From Rhodocollybia butyracea (taxonomy: Eukaryota > Basidiomycota > Agaricomycetes > Agaricales > Omphalotaceae): a stretch of 64,000 nucleotides of DNA. Both the position numbers and the translations under genes were made by a program. Below, in pieces: positions 37,101-50,033 of this stretch. Below the pieces are notes generated by a model, which made no database searches, was not told the DNA's origin, and saw nothing but the letters and a program-made list of their open reading frames with translations. Position 1 is the first letter of the stretch, and every line of letters starts with the position of its first letter. The DNA lies in the NCBI GenBank assembly GCA_015501585.1, contig JADNRY010000060.1:124001-188000 (forward strand), given 5' to 3'.

Positions 37101-37875
37101 GTTCCATGGTAGATTACTGGCTGGCCTCGATTAGGAGAACTGCTTAATGATCTTTGGACACCAGACGTAAAGGCAACTCAGTTGGTTGATGTAATTTCAG
37201 GTGTTGCCCCCATCCGCTCCGTGGTCAATGTTGGGTCTGGTATCGCGGACCTTGTCCTGCTGCCAATCGCCCAATACAAGAAAGATGGGAGAATTGTTCG
37301 TGGCGTGCAGAAGGGAACGACCGCTTTTGTAAAGTCTACTGCCATCGAAGCGATCAAACTCGGCGCCAAATTAGCGATAGGCACACAAGTTATTCTAGAA
37401 CAGGCGGAAGGTGTTCTGGGACCACAGTTCAAATATCCAGTTACCACCGAAACATTGCAATCTCCCAACTTTGGAGATGATCTTCTAGATGTTGGTCTTG
37501 TTAGTAGCGACGAAGAAGACCTCATCAGTAATTATGCTGATCAACCAGCGAATGTCAAAGAGGGAGTACAGTCTGCGTACAGGAGTTTGCAGAGAAATTT
37601 CAACTCTGCGGCTCAGACCATCTTGGCAGTTCCTATGGAAGTCTATGAGAGGTCCGGTAATGAGGTAGATAGCAAATTATTCAAAGTTCCTACGTGTACT
37701 GACGAGACCTCTTTCACAGGGTCCCGTTCGTTCTGTCATTCGAGCTGTTCCCATCGCTGTGCTGAAACCCATGATTGGGGCCAGCGAAGCCGTCAGTAAA
37801 ACTCTGCTTGGTCTTCACAACACGTTGGATCCGAATCTCCGACACGAGAACGATGCCAAATACAAGCACCGTTAA
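31157..37875 (+). CDS. ATG2: Autophagy-related protein 2 (lipid-transfer protein ATG2)
   Basis: ATG at 31157 opens [15 protein letters not shown] followed by the chorein-type N-terminus ([16 protein letters not shown], then [16 protein letters not shown]), the conserved entry of the lipid-transfer channel. A long middle part with Ser/Pro-rich loops is interrupted by short introns, for example near 31360-31415, 33565-33610 and 33640-33680. The C-terminal ATG2 block reads [22 protein letters not shown] and ends with [37 protein letters not shown] split over two exons, with TAA at 37873-37875. About 2,000 residues is normal for fungal ATG2. Known role: bridges ER and phagophore with ATG9 and ATG18 and moves phospholipid for autophagosome growth. 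I see no clear frame break, though not every intron was placed. Confidence 0.93.
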
Positions 37876-39647
37876 CATCGTTGACAAGTCCTTCCTCATC
37901 TTTAAATAGCAACACTAGCGTGTAATCATGTAAATAATAGGACATTGGATACTTATGTAGTATAAGGCCCTTAACTTAATTCCACGGTCTCGGTGTAAAA
38001 ACTTGAAGACCTTTACTTCTTTCCAACATGGAAGTCAGTATGACGAAAATAGAGATTTGAGGTTTTACAGATTGAGAAATTGAGAAACCAAGTACAGTAG
38101 AAATATATTCTCCAGCCCCTCAAGAGCAATGCGTATCGGAAGATGCAGGCGCGTTTTCAAGAGCAATCAATAGAAACTGGAGTTCGTCGTCGGATGACAT
38201 GAAAGTGATGGAGCACTCCAACCTTAATCACAGTCAGCCTGTATAAGGTCGGTTTTCATCATTTAATGTACTTTGTGATCAAAATACATTGATTCTACTG
38301 ACCTGACGTACTTTGAGCGAGTATTTCTACTGCATGTATGTACATGTCTCTCTGTGTTCTTCTTCTTCTGTACTTGGGGCTTGACTTGGGGCAAACTTGG
38401 GGTCACATCTTGTTCCTTTATCCTACATTATTTGCTGTTGCTCTAGTCCTTACTAGCTCTTATTTCTTTTACTGGTTATGCGTAACTGATCATTAACTTT
38501 CATTAACTTTCACTAGCACTGGATTGACTTCATTTGAGTGCAGATAAATGATAAGATCCGACGGATGGCAAAGTCACGTGCGAAAACCAGTCATGAGCGC
38601 CAAAGTCGCGTCGCGTACCAGGAAGTGAGCAAATATCACTATCACATTTCTAAATAGATGCATTGATCCCTAGTATGGATCGCTAATCAGCTGTGAATAC
38701 TATATCTGGATAGATGTAGTTGGATTGTAGTATCTTACAGGGAAACTATACATATTATCAGTGTTGAAGCCTCTGTCCTTGATTCTTGCAAAGAGATGAT
38801 GGCTGCTGAATACTTCATCCATTGTCTCATCTAGCCGTCACTGAGATTGATTTGGCTGAAACCTTGAAGACCCTCAAAGAGAAAGCCACCGCTTTTAATG
38901 CTCTCCCTTTATGTTTGGGCAGAGCTCAGATGGCCGATCGGGTCAAGGTCTCCCAAGCGCTAGCTGTAAAAATACAAGCCTGTGAGCTCACTGACGAGGT
39001 TGAAGAGACCTTTCCAGCTGTGGGGAGAGTTATTGGGGAGGCTTGTAATGCCACCGAGACATAAATTGTAACAATATTGGAAAATAAGCACATACAAACT
39101 GCCCATGGCTTGCGAGTCAGGGAACATTGTAAACACTTGTAGCATAAGCGGTGGTGGTACTGCAAGAAGTCCGATTCTGTGCAATGGGATGCAACTGATA
39201 CATGAGAGTGAAGAATGCGAGCAATGAGCATAAAACATTTCGAGAGCAAACGAGCCCAATACTACCAAGTTGGGGCAACATGAGCAGCATCGGCAGCGGC
39301 TGCTACATGCTGTATCTGCCGGGCTTTGGCCCCGGAGCGAGACGAGCAATCAACATAAGAGGAGTGTTTGAGCCATTCCGAGTGACGGGTGTTTCTTCAA
39401 CGACGGCGCTATCTTGCTGCCCGGAGAACAAATCGCGCGAGCATGTGACAATCATGTGCTCCGGCGCTTAATCGTTCCGTTGGATCATTAGAGCGTATTT
39501 GCACAGGGTGTTTTTTCGTGGATGATCGCCGAGATAGTAACGAGATGAAAGGCGTGACTCCAGAGGACTAACATCCGACGGGGAGCTACGATTTTCCTTT
39601 TCTGGACCTACCCGGCCATTTGCTTCACAGTCCGATGGAGCGTGGTG
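37876..39647. other. Intergenic region between ATG2 and the giant inverted repeat
   Basis: The first 900 bp look non-coding. At 38822-39064 an open plus-strand frame of 80 residues (TEIDLAETLKTLKEKATAF...) is helix-like but has no recognisable homologue; it is a candidate small gene or fragment. From 39489 to 39647 the sequence shares two short motifs with the other flank of the inverted repeat: a 15-mer in inverted orientation and a 30-bp direct match. Confidence 0.45.
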
Positions 39648-39972
39648 GGCTACATCGCCAATCCAAGGGTTATGTAACTTGGACCGTTTGGACCGTTCTC
39701 TTCCGACCTGGACCGTTTTGACCGTTTTTCTCCGTTTAGTCTTGTGACACTTGACTGTCAGCCGCCGTGTGCTTTTTTCGTCGCGCGCAGGATCCATCGT
39801 ACTTTATAGCTCACCCTAATATTCAACTTATAACTGCTCCAATATTCTTCACTTAATCCCTACAAACTTCTCCAAATCAGCCCCTCCTCTTGCCTAAACC
39901 ATGGATCAAGCCTTAAATGGAGAAAATTTAGAAGGTGGGAGTTGAACAGGTGCAGAAAATGGAGACTCGGAT

Positions 39973-40626
39973 ATGGAAGACTCGGATACTATGAAAGATA
40001 CATATGGAACACGGTATGTTATCCATCCCTGTCTCTAGCCTCCCTTTGAAGCTGATAATTACAGGATTCAACTCTCAGCTCATGTTCGCTCTCAATCTGT
40101 TCCTGCAGTTTCCATCTCATGCAGCCGCTGTGTGTGTGTTTTGCATACTCAGAAAACCTATCCATTCTATCAGCATTCCTCTGGTACCATTATCCATCTG
40201 GCCGACATTTGGAGGCTATCCTGTGGACACTATCTGCACCTTCACTGTCTTGTGGAGTACCTTCGAGCTCGGGATATGATCTGCATGAAACCTTGGGCAC
40301 CCAGACCACCTAGACCTGCAAATGGCACTATCAGAACCTGGCGATGTCCTGCCCATGGTTGCCAATTCACTTTTCAAACAATTCGACGACATCCGATATA
40401 TACTTTTGATTCAAGAGATGGACTACCAATGGCAATTCCAAATGCTGTTGGCTGGAGACAGAGCGTTGGAGGCCGATGCAACTGGAGTATATATTTTCAT
40501 AGTGTTGACGATGCTAATTTACTTGCGGTTATTGTACCCGACATTCTTCCAGCATTACTAGGTAGTGAGGACTGTTTCATGTTGCCTCCCTGCCCGCTTT
40601 TTACAACTACAGCTACACTAATTTAG
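39973..40626 (+). CDS. RING-H2 zinc-finger protein of the mobile unit (left arm)
   Basis: Exon 1 runs from an in-frame Met at 39973 to 40013, a 51-nt GT..AG intron covers 40014-40064, and exon 2 ends at 40626. The ring reads CSRC, about 32 residues, CGHYLHLHC, then CPAHGC, i.e. Cx2C...CxHx2Hx2C...C, a RING-H2 arrangement. That suggests an E3 ubiquitin-ligase-like protein, or simply a zinc-binding domain carried by the transposon. An earlier in-frame Met at 39901 meets TGA at 39943-39945, so either the later Met is used or the original N-terminus is broken. The same state in the other arm shows it predates the duplication. The gene converges on the transposase-like gene of the same arm. Confidence 0.65.
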
Positions 40627-40742
40627 TTCTTATATTATCGTTGTTTATATCAATTCTAGCTCTGTTTTTCTTCCCAATCTGAACACTTCTGTGAGATAAA
40701 TCACTTGCATAGGATAGCTAAAGTATATACATATGAGTATGG

Positions 40743-43700
40743 CTATTTTGGTTCATTTAAACAATCAAGACGAAGCGCAATACATTTATCAGAGGTTGGG
40801 TCCATCGTAAAGAGTGCTTCTGGTGCCATTCCAAAGATAAGTTCATCCCCTAAGCATGCGAGCTTGAAAAAACAGCTGCCATACTCGTCAAACTCGATAT
40901 TTGAATGAAGGAATTGGCCGAATGCCTTGTACTCCAAGGAAAGCTCTCCATCAGCCTGTTCCTTGCCGATTACAACCATTTCATACATATTGCGCAGCGT
41001 TTGAAGGAACGTTATGGGGTTGAATTAAACTCCTTTGACGAATATACCCACTGGCTGTGGGAAGGGAATTGCCCTGTGTACCTGTTTGACGCCATCTGAG
41101 CAGTATCCGCGCTTGTGATTCTGCGCATGGCCAGTCACAAACGGATACATGATAGTTTGGCAACGGCCACATGTCTGAGGTTTTCGCTAGACATGCGGTT
41201 AGTGGAATCATAAATGTAGATATTCAAGCGACGTACTGTAGAATCTATACCCTTCACCTGCACAAGAGAAACTGCCTCACAATGTCTTGTCCAGAAGGTT
41301 GTTGAACCGCGTTTGGCTATAACAAGTAGTGTAAGTTGATGCTAGTATCTGCAGAGACAACGTACACTTGAAATTTTTTACAGCAATGCACTCGGAAATC
41401 GTCTTCTCTATATCCCCAAGTTTACCTAATAAAGCTCGAGGAAGTTTTCGAATGGCAGAAGGGTCTTTTTGCTGTAGTCGTTCGTTGTAAGCTATGGTGG
41501 CCACTGCCCACTTGCGCGGAGTCATGGAATAAGAGACCCATTGCCCTTCAGCACACATGTCCATGAAGAGGTGGAATTCTGCAGTTGTTTTGATATGCAA
41601 AGCCTCTGGATTGACTCCGGTGCTTCTGGAAAAAAGGTATTCTGAGCGAGATTGACGTGATGTGGTGTTACCAGATGGGAGTGGAAGAGGTTGTGCAAGA
41701 GTTGATGAAGCGCTGGTTGGAGAAGTGGATGATGTAGTAGATGGACTTGGTTTGGAAGACTCCGCGGCAACAGGGGCGGCCTTCGCACTAGTGCTCGAGC
41801 TTGAGAATGAAGCAAAAAATGAATGGTCTGGTTTCTAGAAACAATCTGTTAGGACAGAAAAACCAGTATTATTAACAGTTACCTTTTTTACAGTGGCAAG
41901 GGCTGAAGCAACCGTTGCAGCAGTACATGCGCGCTTGGTTGGCGATGTTTCAGGAAATTCAACTGGTGAGGCCGAAATCTCACTTGCTTTTCGTTTACCA
42001 TTGGAAGCCAAAGTTCTCGAGTGACTAGTAGACTATGAAATGAAATGATGGTCAAGTTATATAAACAGACAGAAAATATCTTCATGCACAACAACTTCAA
42101 GGCTCTCATTGTTGTCGGCCTTCACAGAAACCTATCAAAACTCAATCAACCATCGCTCGAAATTGAAAGCGAATAAATCTGACGTACATTGCTGGAATTG
42201 AGTTCAGTGCCAGATGCAAACAGCATGGCATCGTCTTCATCCTCCTCCATCTTGAAGAGACCCTCAAAAGTAAGTGCATTTTCAGACCTGACAAGCCCAA
42301 ATGACTCTGAAGATGATATAACCGGGAGTTCTGGTAAGTGATGAGCGTCTCGATTCAGTATAGGATGGGATGGGATGAGTTTATTTGTGAGACTAGCAAT
42401 CGACGCGACAAGTCGGATGCGATGTGAACCGAATGTTGATTTTAGAAAAAGGTCTTCTGGAGTGTTTTTGAGCCCCATTCGAATATTACGGCGCAGAACA
42501 AATTCTGTACAGAGAGCATTCATGACAGGAAGACCACTCGCGAATGATCTTTGAAGGCTATTCCATCCTTTATGGGATCCTTCAATGCAGCTACCATCAG
42601 AGCAAATGTCCTGGCGAGTACGGGTAAGGCACCCTCGTGCAACATGCTTCATTTGCTCCTGATGAATCTGTAATAAACATTAGAGTAGCTTGAACTGGTA
42701 TATAAATTTCTTACGCCTGCTGCTGACGCATTCCAACAGCCTTTTTCAGCCCACTTTTGATACATCTCTTCCAACAGCTTCCCTTGCTCATCCTTGGTGC
42801 GGTACTCAGTAACTCCATTGGCAGAATCAGCGGCATGGGTTTTGAGCAGAGCATGACTGACTTCACTCGCAATTGCACCAGCATGTGGATTTTTTGTTCC
42901 GTTGAGAACACCTCCAGTATATCTGAAGATATAATGAGTAATATTAGCAATTAATGAGCAGTGGAAGGCCTACCGCTGGATAACGTGATGGACATCCTGC
43001 CCCACATGAGTATTTGGAAATACCTTTGAGATTTTAGGTCGAACGGTGCAGCAATTGTCAACGATTATCTCATCTGGATCTTCTTCTCCAAGTTTGCGAT
43101 ATTGTATTTTGAGTTGCGTGAGTGCTTCTGAGATTTCTTCAACGCTCTGAGTTAAGCAAAAGCGCTACCAAAAATTGTCAGTAGCTGAAGAGTCATTAGC
43201 AATAATAGACTAAACAGCTTACCCAACTAAGAATCTGATTTTTCTCATTGATGATGCTTAACGTCCCACCACTGATTGGCCGGCTACGTTCATGACTTGA
43301 ACTTGCAATACTTGCTTTGCTTGCTGCACGGAAAGTGTGATCCAGTGAAAGTACACGTCCTAGCATGATTGCATTATGAAAAAGACAATGAATATCTTGA
43401 ATAATCACATACCCATAATAGTTTGCAGATACTGAGCTGATTCGTCTTTCCCAGTTTGATCATAGTGCTGTAATAAAACCTGAGTTATAATATCGCTGGA
43501 GATACAGTCATTTTTGGGATCCGGGAAGTTCAGAAGAGGTAGCGGCTTCATTGGCGTTGCAGGTCGTAGTTGGTAATATCGCAAATAATCTTGATGTTTA
43601 CAAAAATATTCGGCAATATGAAGTTCTTCAATAAAATTAGCTAGTCACATCTGGAAATGGTCTAGGACATACGCTCAATGTTTTCGGCAAGTCCGCCAGA

Positions 43701-44505
43701 GGTTCCCGAGAGGCAAAGCTCAAGAATCATGTCATAGAGCGGCCTTGTGAGAGCACAACGCTGAAAGAAGTGCGGAATCCCCCCTAAAAAAACATTAATG
43801 ATGGATTGGCAGTGGTTTTCTGCGTGAACATACTAGGTATCTCATAGCCCTGCATTTTCTCCCAAAATATAGGACTAGTTGTGGCAAAACAGGATTCCAT
43901 GTTTTGCTTGCCTTCAGCGCAGGATTGACATCGTAACTGATAACCAAGTGCTGACTCTTCAGAGTCAATACCATGAACAGCACAAGAACCATATGTGGTC
44001 CAACCATCCCAAGTGATTGTTTTTGAGTTACAACGTGGACAGCAGTCTGCAATTTCAGGGTAGTAGAAGGGATGTATGACATTAAGCGGCTTCAAGAGCA
44101 TAGCCTCTGGTTGGATATCAGCAATAAAACTTCTCTTTGTAAGATGAAGGTAGGTTGGAGGGGTGAAGTGAGGACCTAGAAGTGGGACATCAAGTGGCAA
44201 GCTGGGTTGCGCAAGGCTTGTCTTCTTAATCAACATGATTTTTGCCACATATTTCACATATGCAACAATATGTGACTCCCAGCATAATTGAGCTTCCACA
44301 ACAGATTGCTTGGACTGATTGCGGCGAGTGATCCACTTCTGCATGCGTTTCTCGACCTAGAAAGAAGAAAGTTAAGATATTGTAACAAAAATTTGAACCC
44401 TCATACCTCGTTATTCCAAGATGTTACAAATTCATCTTGTTTATTCTTTGGCTCGCGACTTTTCAGCAGTTTGAGCACAACAGCGGGCTCAAAAACAGAA
44501 GACAT
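40743..44505 (-). CDS. DDE-type transposase-like gene, left arm
   Basis: This is the mirror image of 46155-49917; the coding start is at 44503-44505 (MSSVFEPAVVLKLLKS). A zinc-ribbon-like segment (CPRCNSK...RCQSC) comes before a probable RNase H-like core with acidic positions in VLSLDHTF, IIVDNCC and CIEGSHKGWNSLQRS. A Ser-rich linker follows, then a second Cys/His cluster (CGRCQ...GHAQNHKRGYC). An in-frame TAA at 41025-41027 interrupts the reading before the conserved-looking last 95 residues, which end at 40743. The only amino-acid difference from the right arm is His in LLGPHFTPP, where the right arm has Arg. About ten short introns are present. The family name is uncertain; see the right-arm entry. 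Confidence 0.6.
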
Positions 44506-45247
44506 GGATCAAGAGTGACACGCGCTAATTGAGGGCAGCTCAGTTTCGGTCAAGATTTGGTCTGAGTTCCTACGTAACATAATTGAGCAGCTTGGATACA
44601 ACAACTCAGAAGAAGCAAGTAAGAGCTTTATAGGCAAATGTATGATTAGTCTTTTTGGCAGTAAGAGGCAAGTAAGAGGGAGGAGATCTGAAAGATAGGA
44701 CATGTTAAATACTTGTTTTTCCTGCAGTTTTTCACTAAAATTGCTGTTGAAGCAGGCTTAAGGCTAGGAACACAAGATAGCTGCACTGAATATATTACCG
44801 TAAAGTGGGTCCACTGCAAGGAGAGTATATTTGCGCAAGGTTAGTCAGGGGGACAGATGCAAGGCAAAGCCTACCTTGACAGGAGGTTTATAGACTATTC
44901 ATGGAAGTGTCCAAGGTCCAAAATACTAAAGCTGACTGGAACGTGAGGCAAGAACCATCACAAATGTTCCGGCAATCAGAAGTAGGGCGAAGTGAGCTGG
45001 CTTGATGATCTTACTGACAATTTAGTTCAATTCAATCAGAGTATGTAGATTTACGGCGAAGGAAACTGTAGCACAATAAAGGTACAAATAAAGGTACAAG
45101 GTTAGGACTCAGAGCGTAAGAAGAGATATGCAGCAAGTGGTACATGGGGGAGACCCTGGGTCCATTTGGTTCCGTGCACTGATACAGCCCTGGGAAGACT
45201 TATGCGCCGCCTGCGGCGTCGCCCACCCTGGGAATGACCAATTTTTC

Positions 45248-45412
45248 TCGTGGTGTTGCTGGATATTCCTTTTTTGGAAATATCTAGCTGTCTAAAAGAG
45301 TGCGGTGGTCCTGGACCTTCCTTTTTTGGAAATATCTGACAAACTCAGTTGTCTTCAGATCTTCCTTTTTTGGGAATACCTAGCCATCGTGATCATTTTC
45401 ATTATTTGTGAG
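45248..45412. repeat. 165-bp asymmetric centre of the palindrome with three short repeats
   Basis: It is not part of either arm. It contains three related copies of TTCCTTTTTTGG(A/G)AATA, starting near 45266, 45318 and 45362, spaced 52 and 44 bp. The unequal sequence on the two sides argues against a simple fold-back read artefact centred here. It could be the original DNA between two insertions, or a remnant of element ends. Confidence 0.7.
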
Positions 45413-46154
45413 GAAAAATTGGTCATTCCCAGGGTGGGCGACGCCGCAGGCGGCGCATAAGTCTTCCCAGGGCTGTATCAGTGCACGGAACCAAATGGAC
45501 CCAGGGTCTCCCCCATGTACCACTTGCTGCATATCTCTTCTTACGCTCTGAGTCCTAACCTTGTACCTTTATTTGTACCTTTATTGTGCTACAGTTTCCT
45601 TCGCCGTAAATCTACATACTCTGATTGAATTGAACTAAATTGTCAGTAAGATCATCAAGCCAGCTCACTTCGCCCTACTTCTGATTGCCGGAACATTTGT
45701 GATGGTTCTTGCCTCACGTTCCAGTCAGCTTTAGTATTTTGGACCTTGGACACTTCCATGAATAGTCTATAAACCTCCTGTCAAGGTAGGCTTTGCCTTG
45801 CATCTGTCCCCCTGACTAACCTTGCGCAAATATACTCTCCTTGCAGTGGACCCACTTTACGGTAATATATTCAGTGCAGCTATCTTGTGTTCCTAGCCTT
45901 AAGCCTGCTTCAACAGCAATTTTAGTGAAAAACTGCAGGAAAAACAAGTATTTAACATGTCCTATCTTTCAGATCTCCTCCCTCTTACTTGCCTCTTACT
46001 GCCAAAAAGACTAATCATACATTTGCCTATAAAGCTCTTACTTGCTTCTTCTGAGTTGTTGTATCCAAGCTGCTCAATTATGTTACGTAGGAACTCAGAC
46101 CAAATCTTGACCGAAACTGAGCTGCCCTCAATTAGCGCGTGTCACTCTTGATCC

Positions 46155-49100
46155 ATGTCTTCTGTTTTTGAGCCCGCTGTTGTGCTCAAACTGCTGAAAA
46201 GTCGCGAGCCAAAGAATAAACAAGATGAATTTGTAACATCTTGGAATAACGAGGTATGAGGGTTCAAATTTTTGTTACAATATCTTAACTTTCTTCTTTC
46301 TAGGTCGAGAAACGCATGCAGAAGTGGATCACTCGCCGCAATCAGTCCAAGCAATCTGTTGTGGAAGCTCAATTATGCTGGGAGTCACATATTGTTGCAT
46401 ATGTGAAATATGTGGCAAAAATCATGTTGATTAAGAAGACAAGCCTTGCGCAACCCAGCTTGCCACTTGATGTCCCACTTCTAGGTCCTCGCTTCACCCC
46501 TCCAACCTACCTTCATCTTACAAAGAGAAGTTTTATTGCTGATATCCAACCAGAGGCTATGCTCTTGAAGCCGCTTAATGTCATACATCCCTTCTACTAC
46601 CCTGAAATTGCAGACTGCTGTCCACGTTGTAACTCAAAAACAATCACTTGGGATGGTTGGACCACATATGGTTCTTGTGCTGTTCATGGTATTGACTCTG
46701 AAGAGTCAGCACTTGGTTATCAGTTACGATGTCAATCCTGCGCTGAAGGCAAGCAAAACATGGAATCCTGTTTTGCCACAACTAGTCCTATATTTTGGGA
46801 GAAAATGCAGGGCTATGAGATACCTAGTATGTTCACGCAGAAAACCACTGCCAATCCATCATTAATGTTTTTTTAGGGGGGATTCCGCACTTCTTTCAGC
46901 GTTGTGCTCTCACAAGGCCGCTCTATGACATGATTCTTGAGCTTTGCCTCTCGGGAACCTCTGGCGGACTTGCCGAAAACATTGAGCGTATGTCCTAGAC
47001 CATTTCCAGATGTGACTAGCTAATTTTATTGAAGAACTTCATATTGCCGAATATTTTTGTAAACATCAAGATTATTTGCGATATTACCAACTACGACCTG
47101 CAACGCCAATGAAGCCGCTACCTCTTCTGAACTTCCCGGATCCCAAAAATGACTGTATCTCCAGCGATATTATAACTCAGGTTTTATTACAGCACTATGA
47201 TCAAACTGGGAAAGACGAATCAGCTCAGTATCTGCAAACTATTATGGGTATGTGATTATTCAAGATATTCATTGTCTTTTTCATAATGCAATCATGCTAG
47301 GACGTGTACTTTCACTGGATCACACTTTCCGTGCAGCAAGCAAAGCAAGTATTGCAAGTTCAAGTCATGAACGTAGCCGGCCAATCAGTGGTGGGACGTT
47401 AAGCATCATCAATGAGAAAAATCAGATTCTTAGTTGGGTAAGCTGTTTAGTCTATTATTGCTAATGACTCTTCAGCTACTGACAATTTTTGGTAGCGCTT
47501 TTGCTTAACTCAGAGCGTTGAAGAAATCTCAGAAGCACTCACGCAACTCAAAATACAATATCGCAAACTTGGAGAAGAAGATCCAGATGAGATAATCGTT
47601 GACAATTGCTGCACCGTTCGACCTAAAATCTCAAAGGTATTTCCAAATACTCATGTGGGGCAGGATGTCCATCACGTTATCCAGCGGTAGGCCTTCCACT
47701 GCTCATTAATTGCTAATATTACTCATTATATCTTCAGATATACTGGAGGTGTTCTCAACGGAACAAAAAATCCACATGCTGGTGCAATTGCGAGTGAAGT
47801 CAGTCATGCTCTGCTCAAAACCCATGCCGCTGATTCTGCCAATGGAGTTACTGAGTACCGCACCAAGGATGAGCAAGGGAAGCTGTTGGAAGAGATGTAT
47901 CAAAAGTGGGCTGAAAAAGGCTGTTGGAATGCGTCAGCAGCAGGCGTAAGAAATTTATATACCAGTTCAAGCTACTCTAATGTTTATTACAGATTCATCA
48001 GGAGCAAATGAAGCATGTTGCACGAGGGTGCCTTACCCGTACTCGCCAGGACATTTGCTCTGATGGTAGCTGCATTGAAGGATCCCATAAAGGATGGAAT
48101 AGCCTTCAAAGATCATTCGCGAGTGGTCTTCCTGTCATGAATGCTCTCTGTACAGAATTTGTTCTGCGCCGTAATATTCGAATGGGGCTCAAAAACACTC
48201 CAGAAGACCTTTTTCTAAAATCAACATTCGGTTCACATCGCATCCGACTTGTCGCGTCGATTGCTAGTCTCACAAATAAACTCATCCCATCCCATCCTAT
48301 ACTGAATCGAGACGCTCATCACTTACCAGAACTCCCGGTTATATCATCTTCAGAGTCATTTGGGCTTGTCAGGTCTGAAAATGCACTTACTTTTGAGGGT
48401 CTCTTCAAGATGGAGGAGGATGAAGACGATGCCATGCTGTTTGCATCTGGCACTGAACTCAATTCCAGCAATGTACGTCAGATTTATTCGCTTTCAATTT
48501 CGAGCGATGGTTGATTGAGTTTTGATAGGTTTCTGTGAAGGCCGACAACAATGAGAGCCTTGAAGTTGTTGTGCATGAAGATATTTTCTGTCTGTTTATA
48601 TAACTTGACCATCATTTCATTTCATAGTCTACTAGTCACTCGAGAACTTTGGCTTCCAATGGTAAACGAAAAGCAAGTGAGATTTCGGCCTCACCAGTTG
48701 AATTTCCTGAAACATCGCCAACCAAGCGCGCATGTACTGCTGCAACGGTTGCTTCAGCCCTTGCCACTGTAAAAAAGGTAACTGTTAATAATACTGGTTT
48801 TTCTGTCCTAACAGATTGTTTCTAGAAACCAGACCATTCATTTTTTGCTTCATTCTCAAGCTCGAGCACTAGTGCGAAGGCCGCCCCTGTTGCCGCGGAG
48901 TCTTCCAAACCAAGTCCATCTACTACATCATCCACTTCTCCAACCAGCGCTTCATCAACTCTTGCACAACCTCTTCCACTCCCATCTGGTAACACCACAT
49001 CACGTCAATCTCGCTCAGAATACCTTTTTTCCAGAAGCACCGGAGTCAATCCAGAGGCTTTGCATATCAAAACAACTGCAGAATTCCACCTCTTCATGGA

Positions 49101-49917
49101 CATGTGTGCTGAAGGGCAATGGGTCTCTTATTCCATGACTCCGCGCAAGTGGGCAGTGGCCACCATAGCTTACAACGAACGACTACAGCAAAAAGACCCT
49201 TCTGCCATTCGAAAACTTCCTCGAGCTTTATTAGGTAAACTTGGGGATATAGAGAAGACGATTTCCGAGTGCATTGCTGTAAAAAATTTCAAGTGTACGT
49301 TGTCTCTGCAGATACTAGCATCAACTTACACTACTTGTTATAGCCAAACGCGGTTCAACAACCTTCTGGACAAGACATTGTGAGGCAGTTTCTCTTGTGC
49401 AGGTGAAGGGTATAGATTCTACAGTACGTCGCTTGAATATCTACATTTATGATTCCACTAACCGCATGTCTAGCGAAAACCTCAGACATGTGGCCGTTGC
49501 CAAACTATCATGTATCCGTTTGTGACTGGCCATGCGCAGAATCACAAGCGCGGATACTGCTCAGATGGCGTCAAACAGGTACACAGGGCAATTCCCTTCC
49601 CACAGCCAGTGGGTATATTCGTCAAAGGAGTTTAATTCAACCCCATAACGTTCCTTCAAACGCTGCGCAATATGTATGAAATGGTTGTAATCGGCAAGGA
49701 ACAGGCTGATGGAGAGCTTTCCTTGGAGTACAAGGCATTCGGCCAATTCCTTCATTCAAATATCGAGTTTGACGAGTATGGCAGCTGTTTTTTCAAGCTC
49801 GCATGCTTAGGGGATGAACTTATCTTTGGAATGGCACCAGAAGCACTCTTTACGATGGACCCAACCTCTGATAAATGTATTGCGCTTCGTCTTGATTGTT
49901 TAAATGAACCAAAATAG
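46155..49917 (+). CDS. DDE-type transposase-like gene, right arm
   Basis: Exon 1 starts MSSVFEPAVVLKLLKS and splices at NNE/VEK (intron about 46254-46303). Next comes a zinc-ribbon-like module: CPRCNSKTITWDGW, about 30 residues, then YQLRCQSC. Several introns later LSLDHTF, IIVDNCCTVR and SCIEGSHKGWNSLQRS supply well-spaced acidic residues of a likely DDE/RNase H core. A Ser-rich linker and a C-terminal CGRCQ...GHAQNHKRGYCSDG cluster follow. The reading VGIFVKGV stops at TAA 49633-49635. The same frame resumes as FNPITFLQTLRNMYEMVV to 49917, which looks like one interrupted C-terminus, so a nonsense change is likely. Alternatives are an unseen intron or a two-gene reading. I do not recognise the superfamily; it may belong to an uncharacterised fungal DUF-type transposase group. 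Confidence 0.6.
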
Positions 49918-50033
49918 CCATACTCATATGTATATACTTTAGCTATCCTATGCAAGTGATTTATCTCACAGAAGTGTTCAGATTGGGAAGAAAAACAGAG
50001 CTAGAATTGATATAAACAACGATAATATAAGAA

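Noticed and set aside
38822..39064. 80-codon plus-strand ORF
   Set aside because: Its composition is plausible, but there is no homologue I recognise, no context and no clear promoter. It is noted within the intergenic entry rather than called as a gene.
44509..44703. 64-codon ORFs mirrored at 44509-44703 and 45957-46151
   Set aside because: They lie upstream of the transposase start, end before it and have no domain. They are probably leader sequence.
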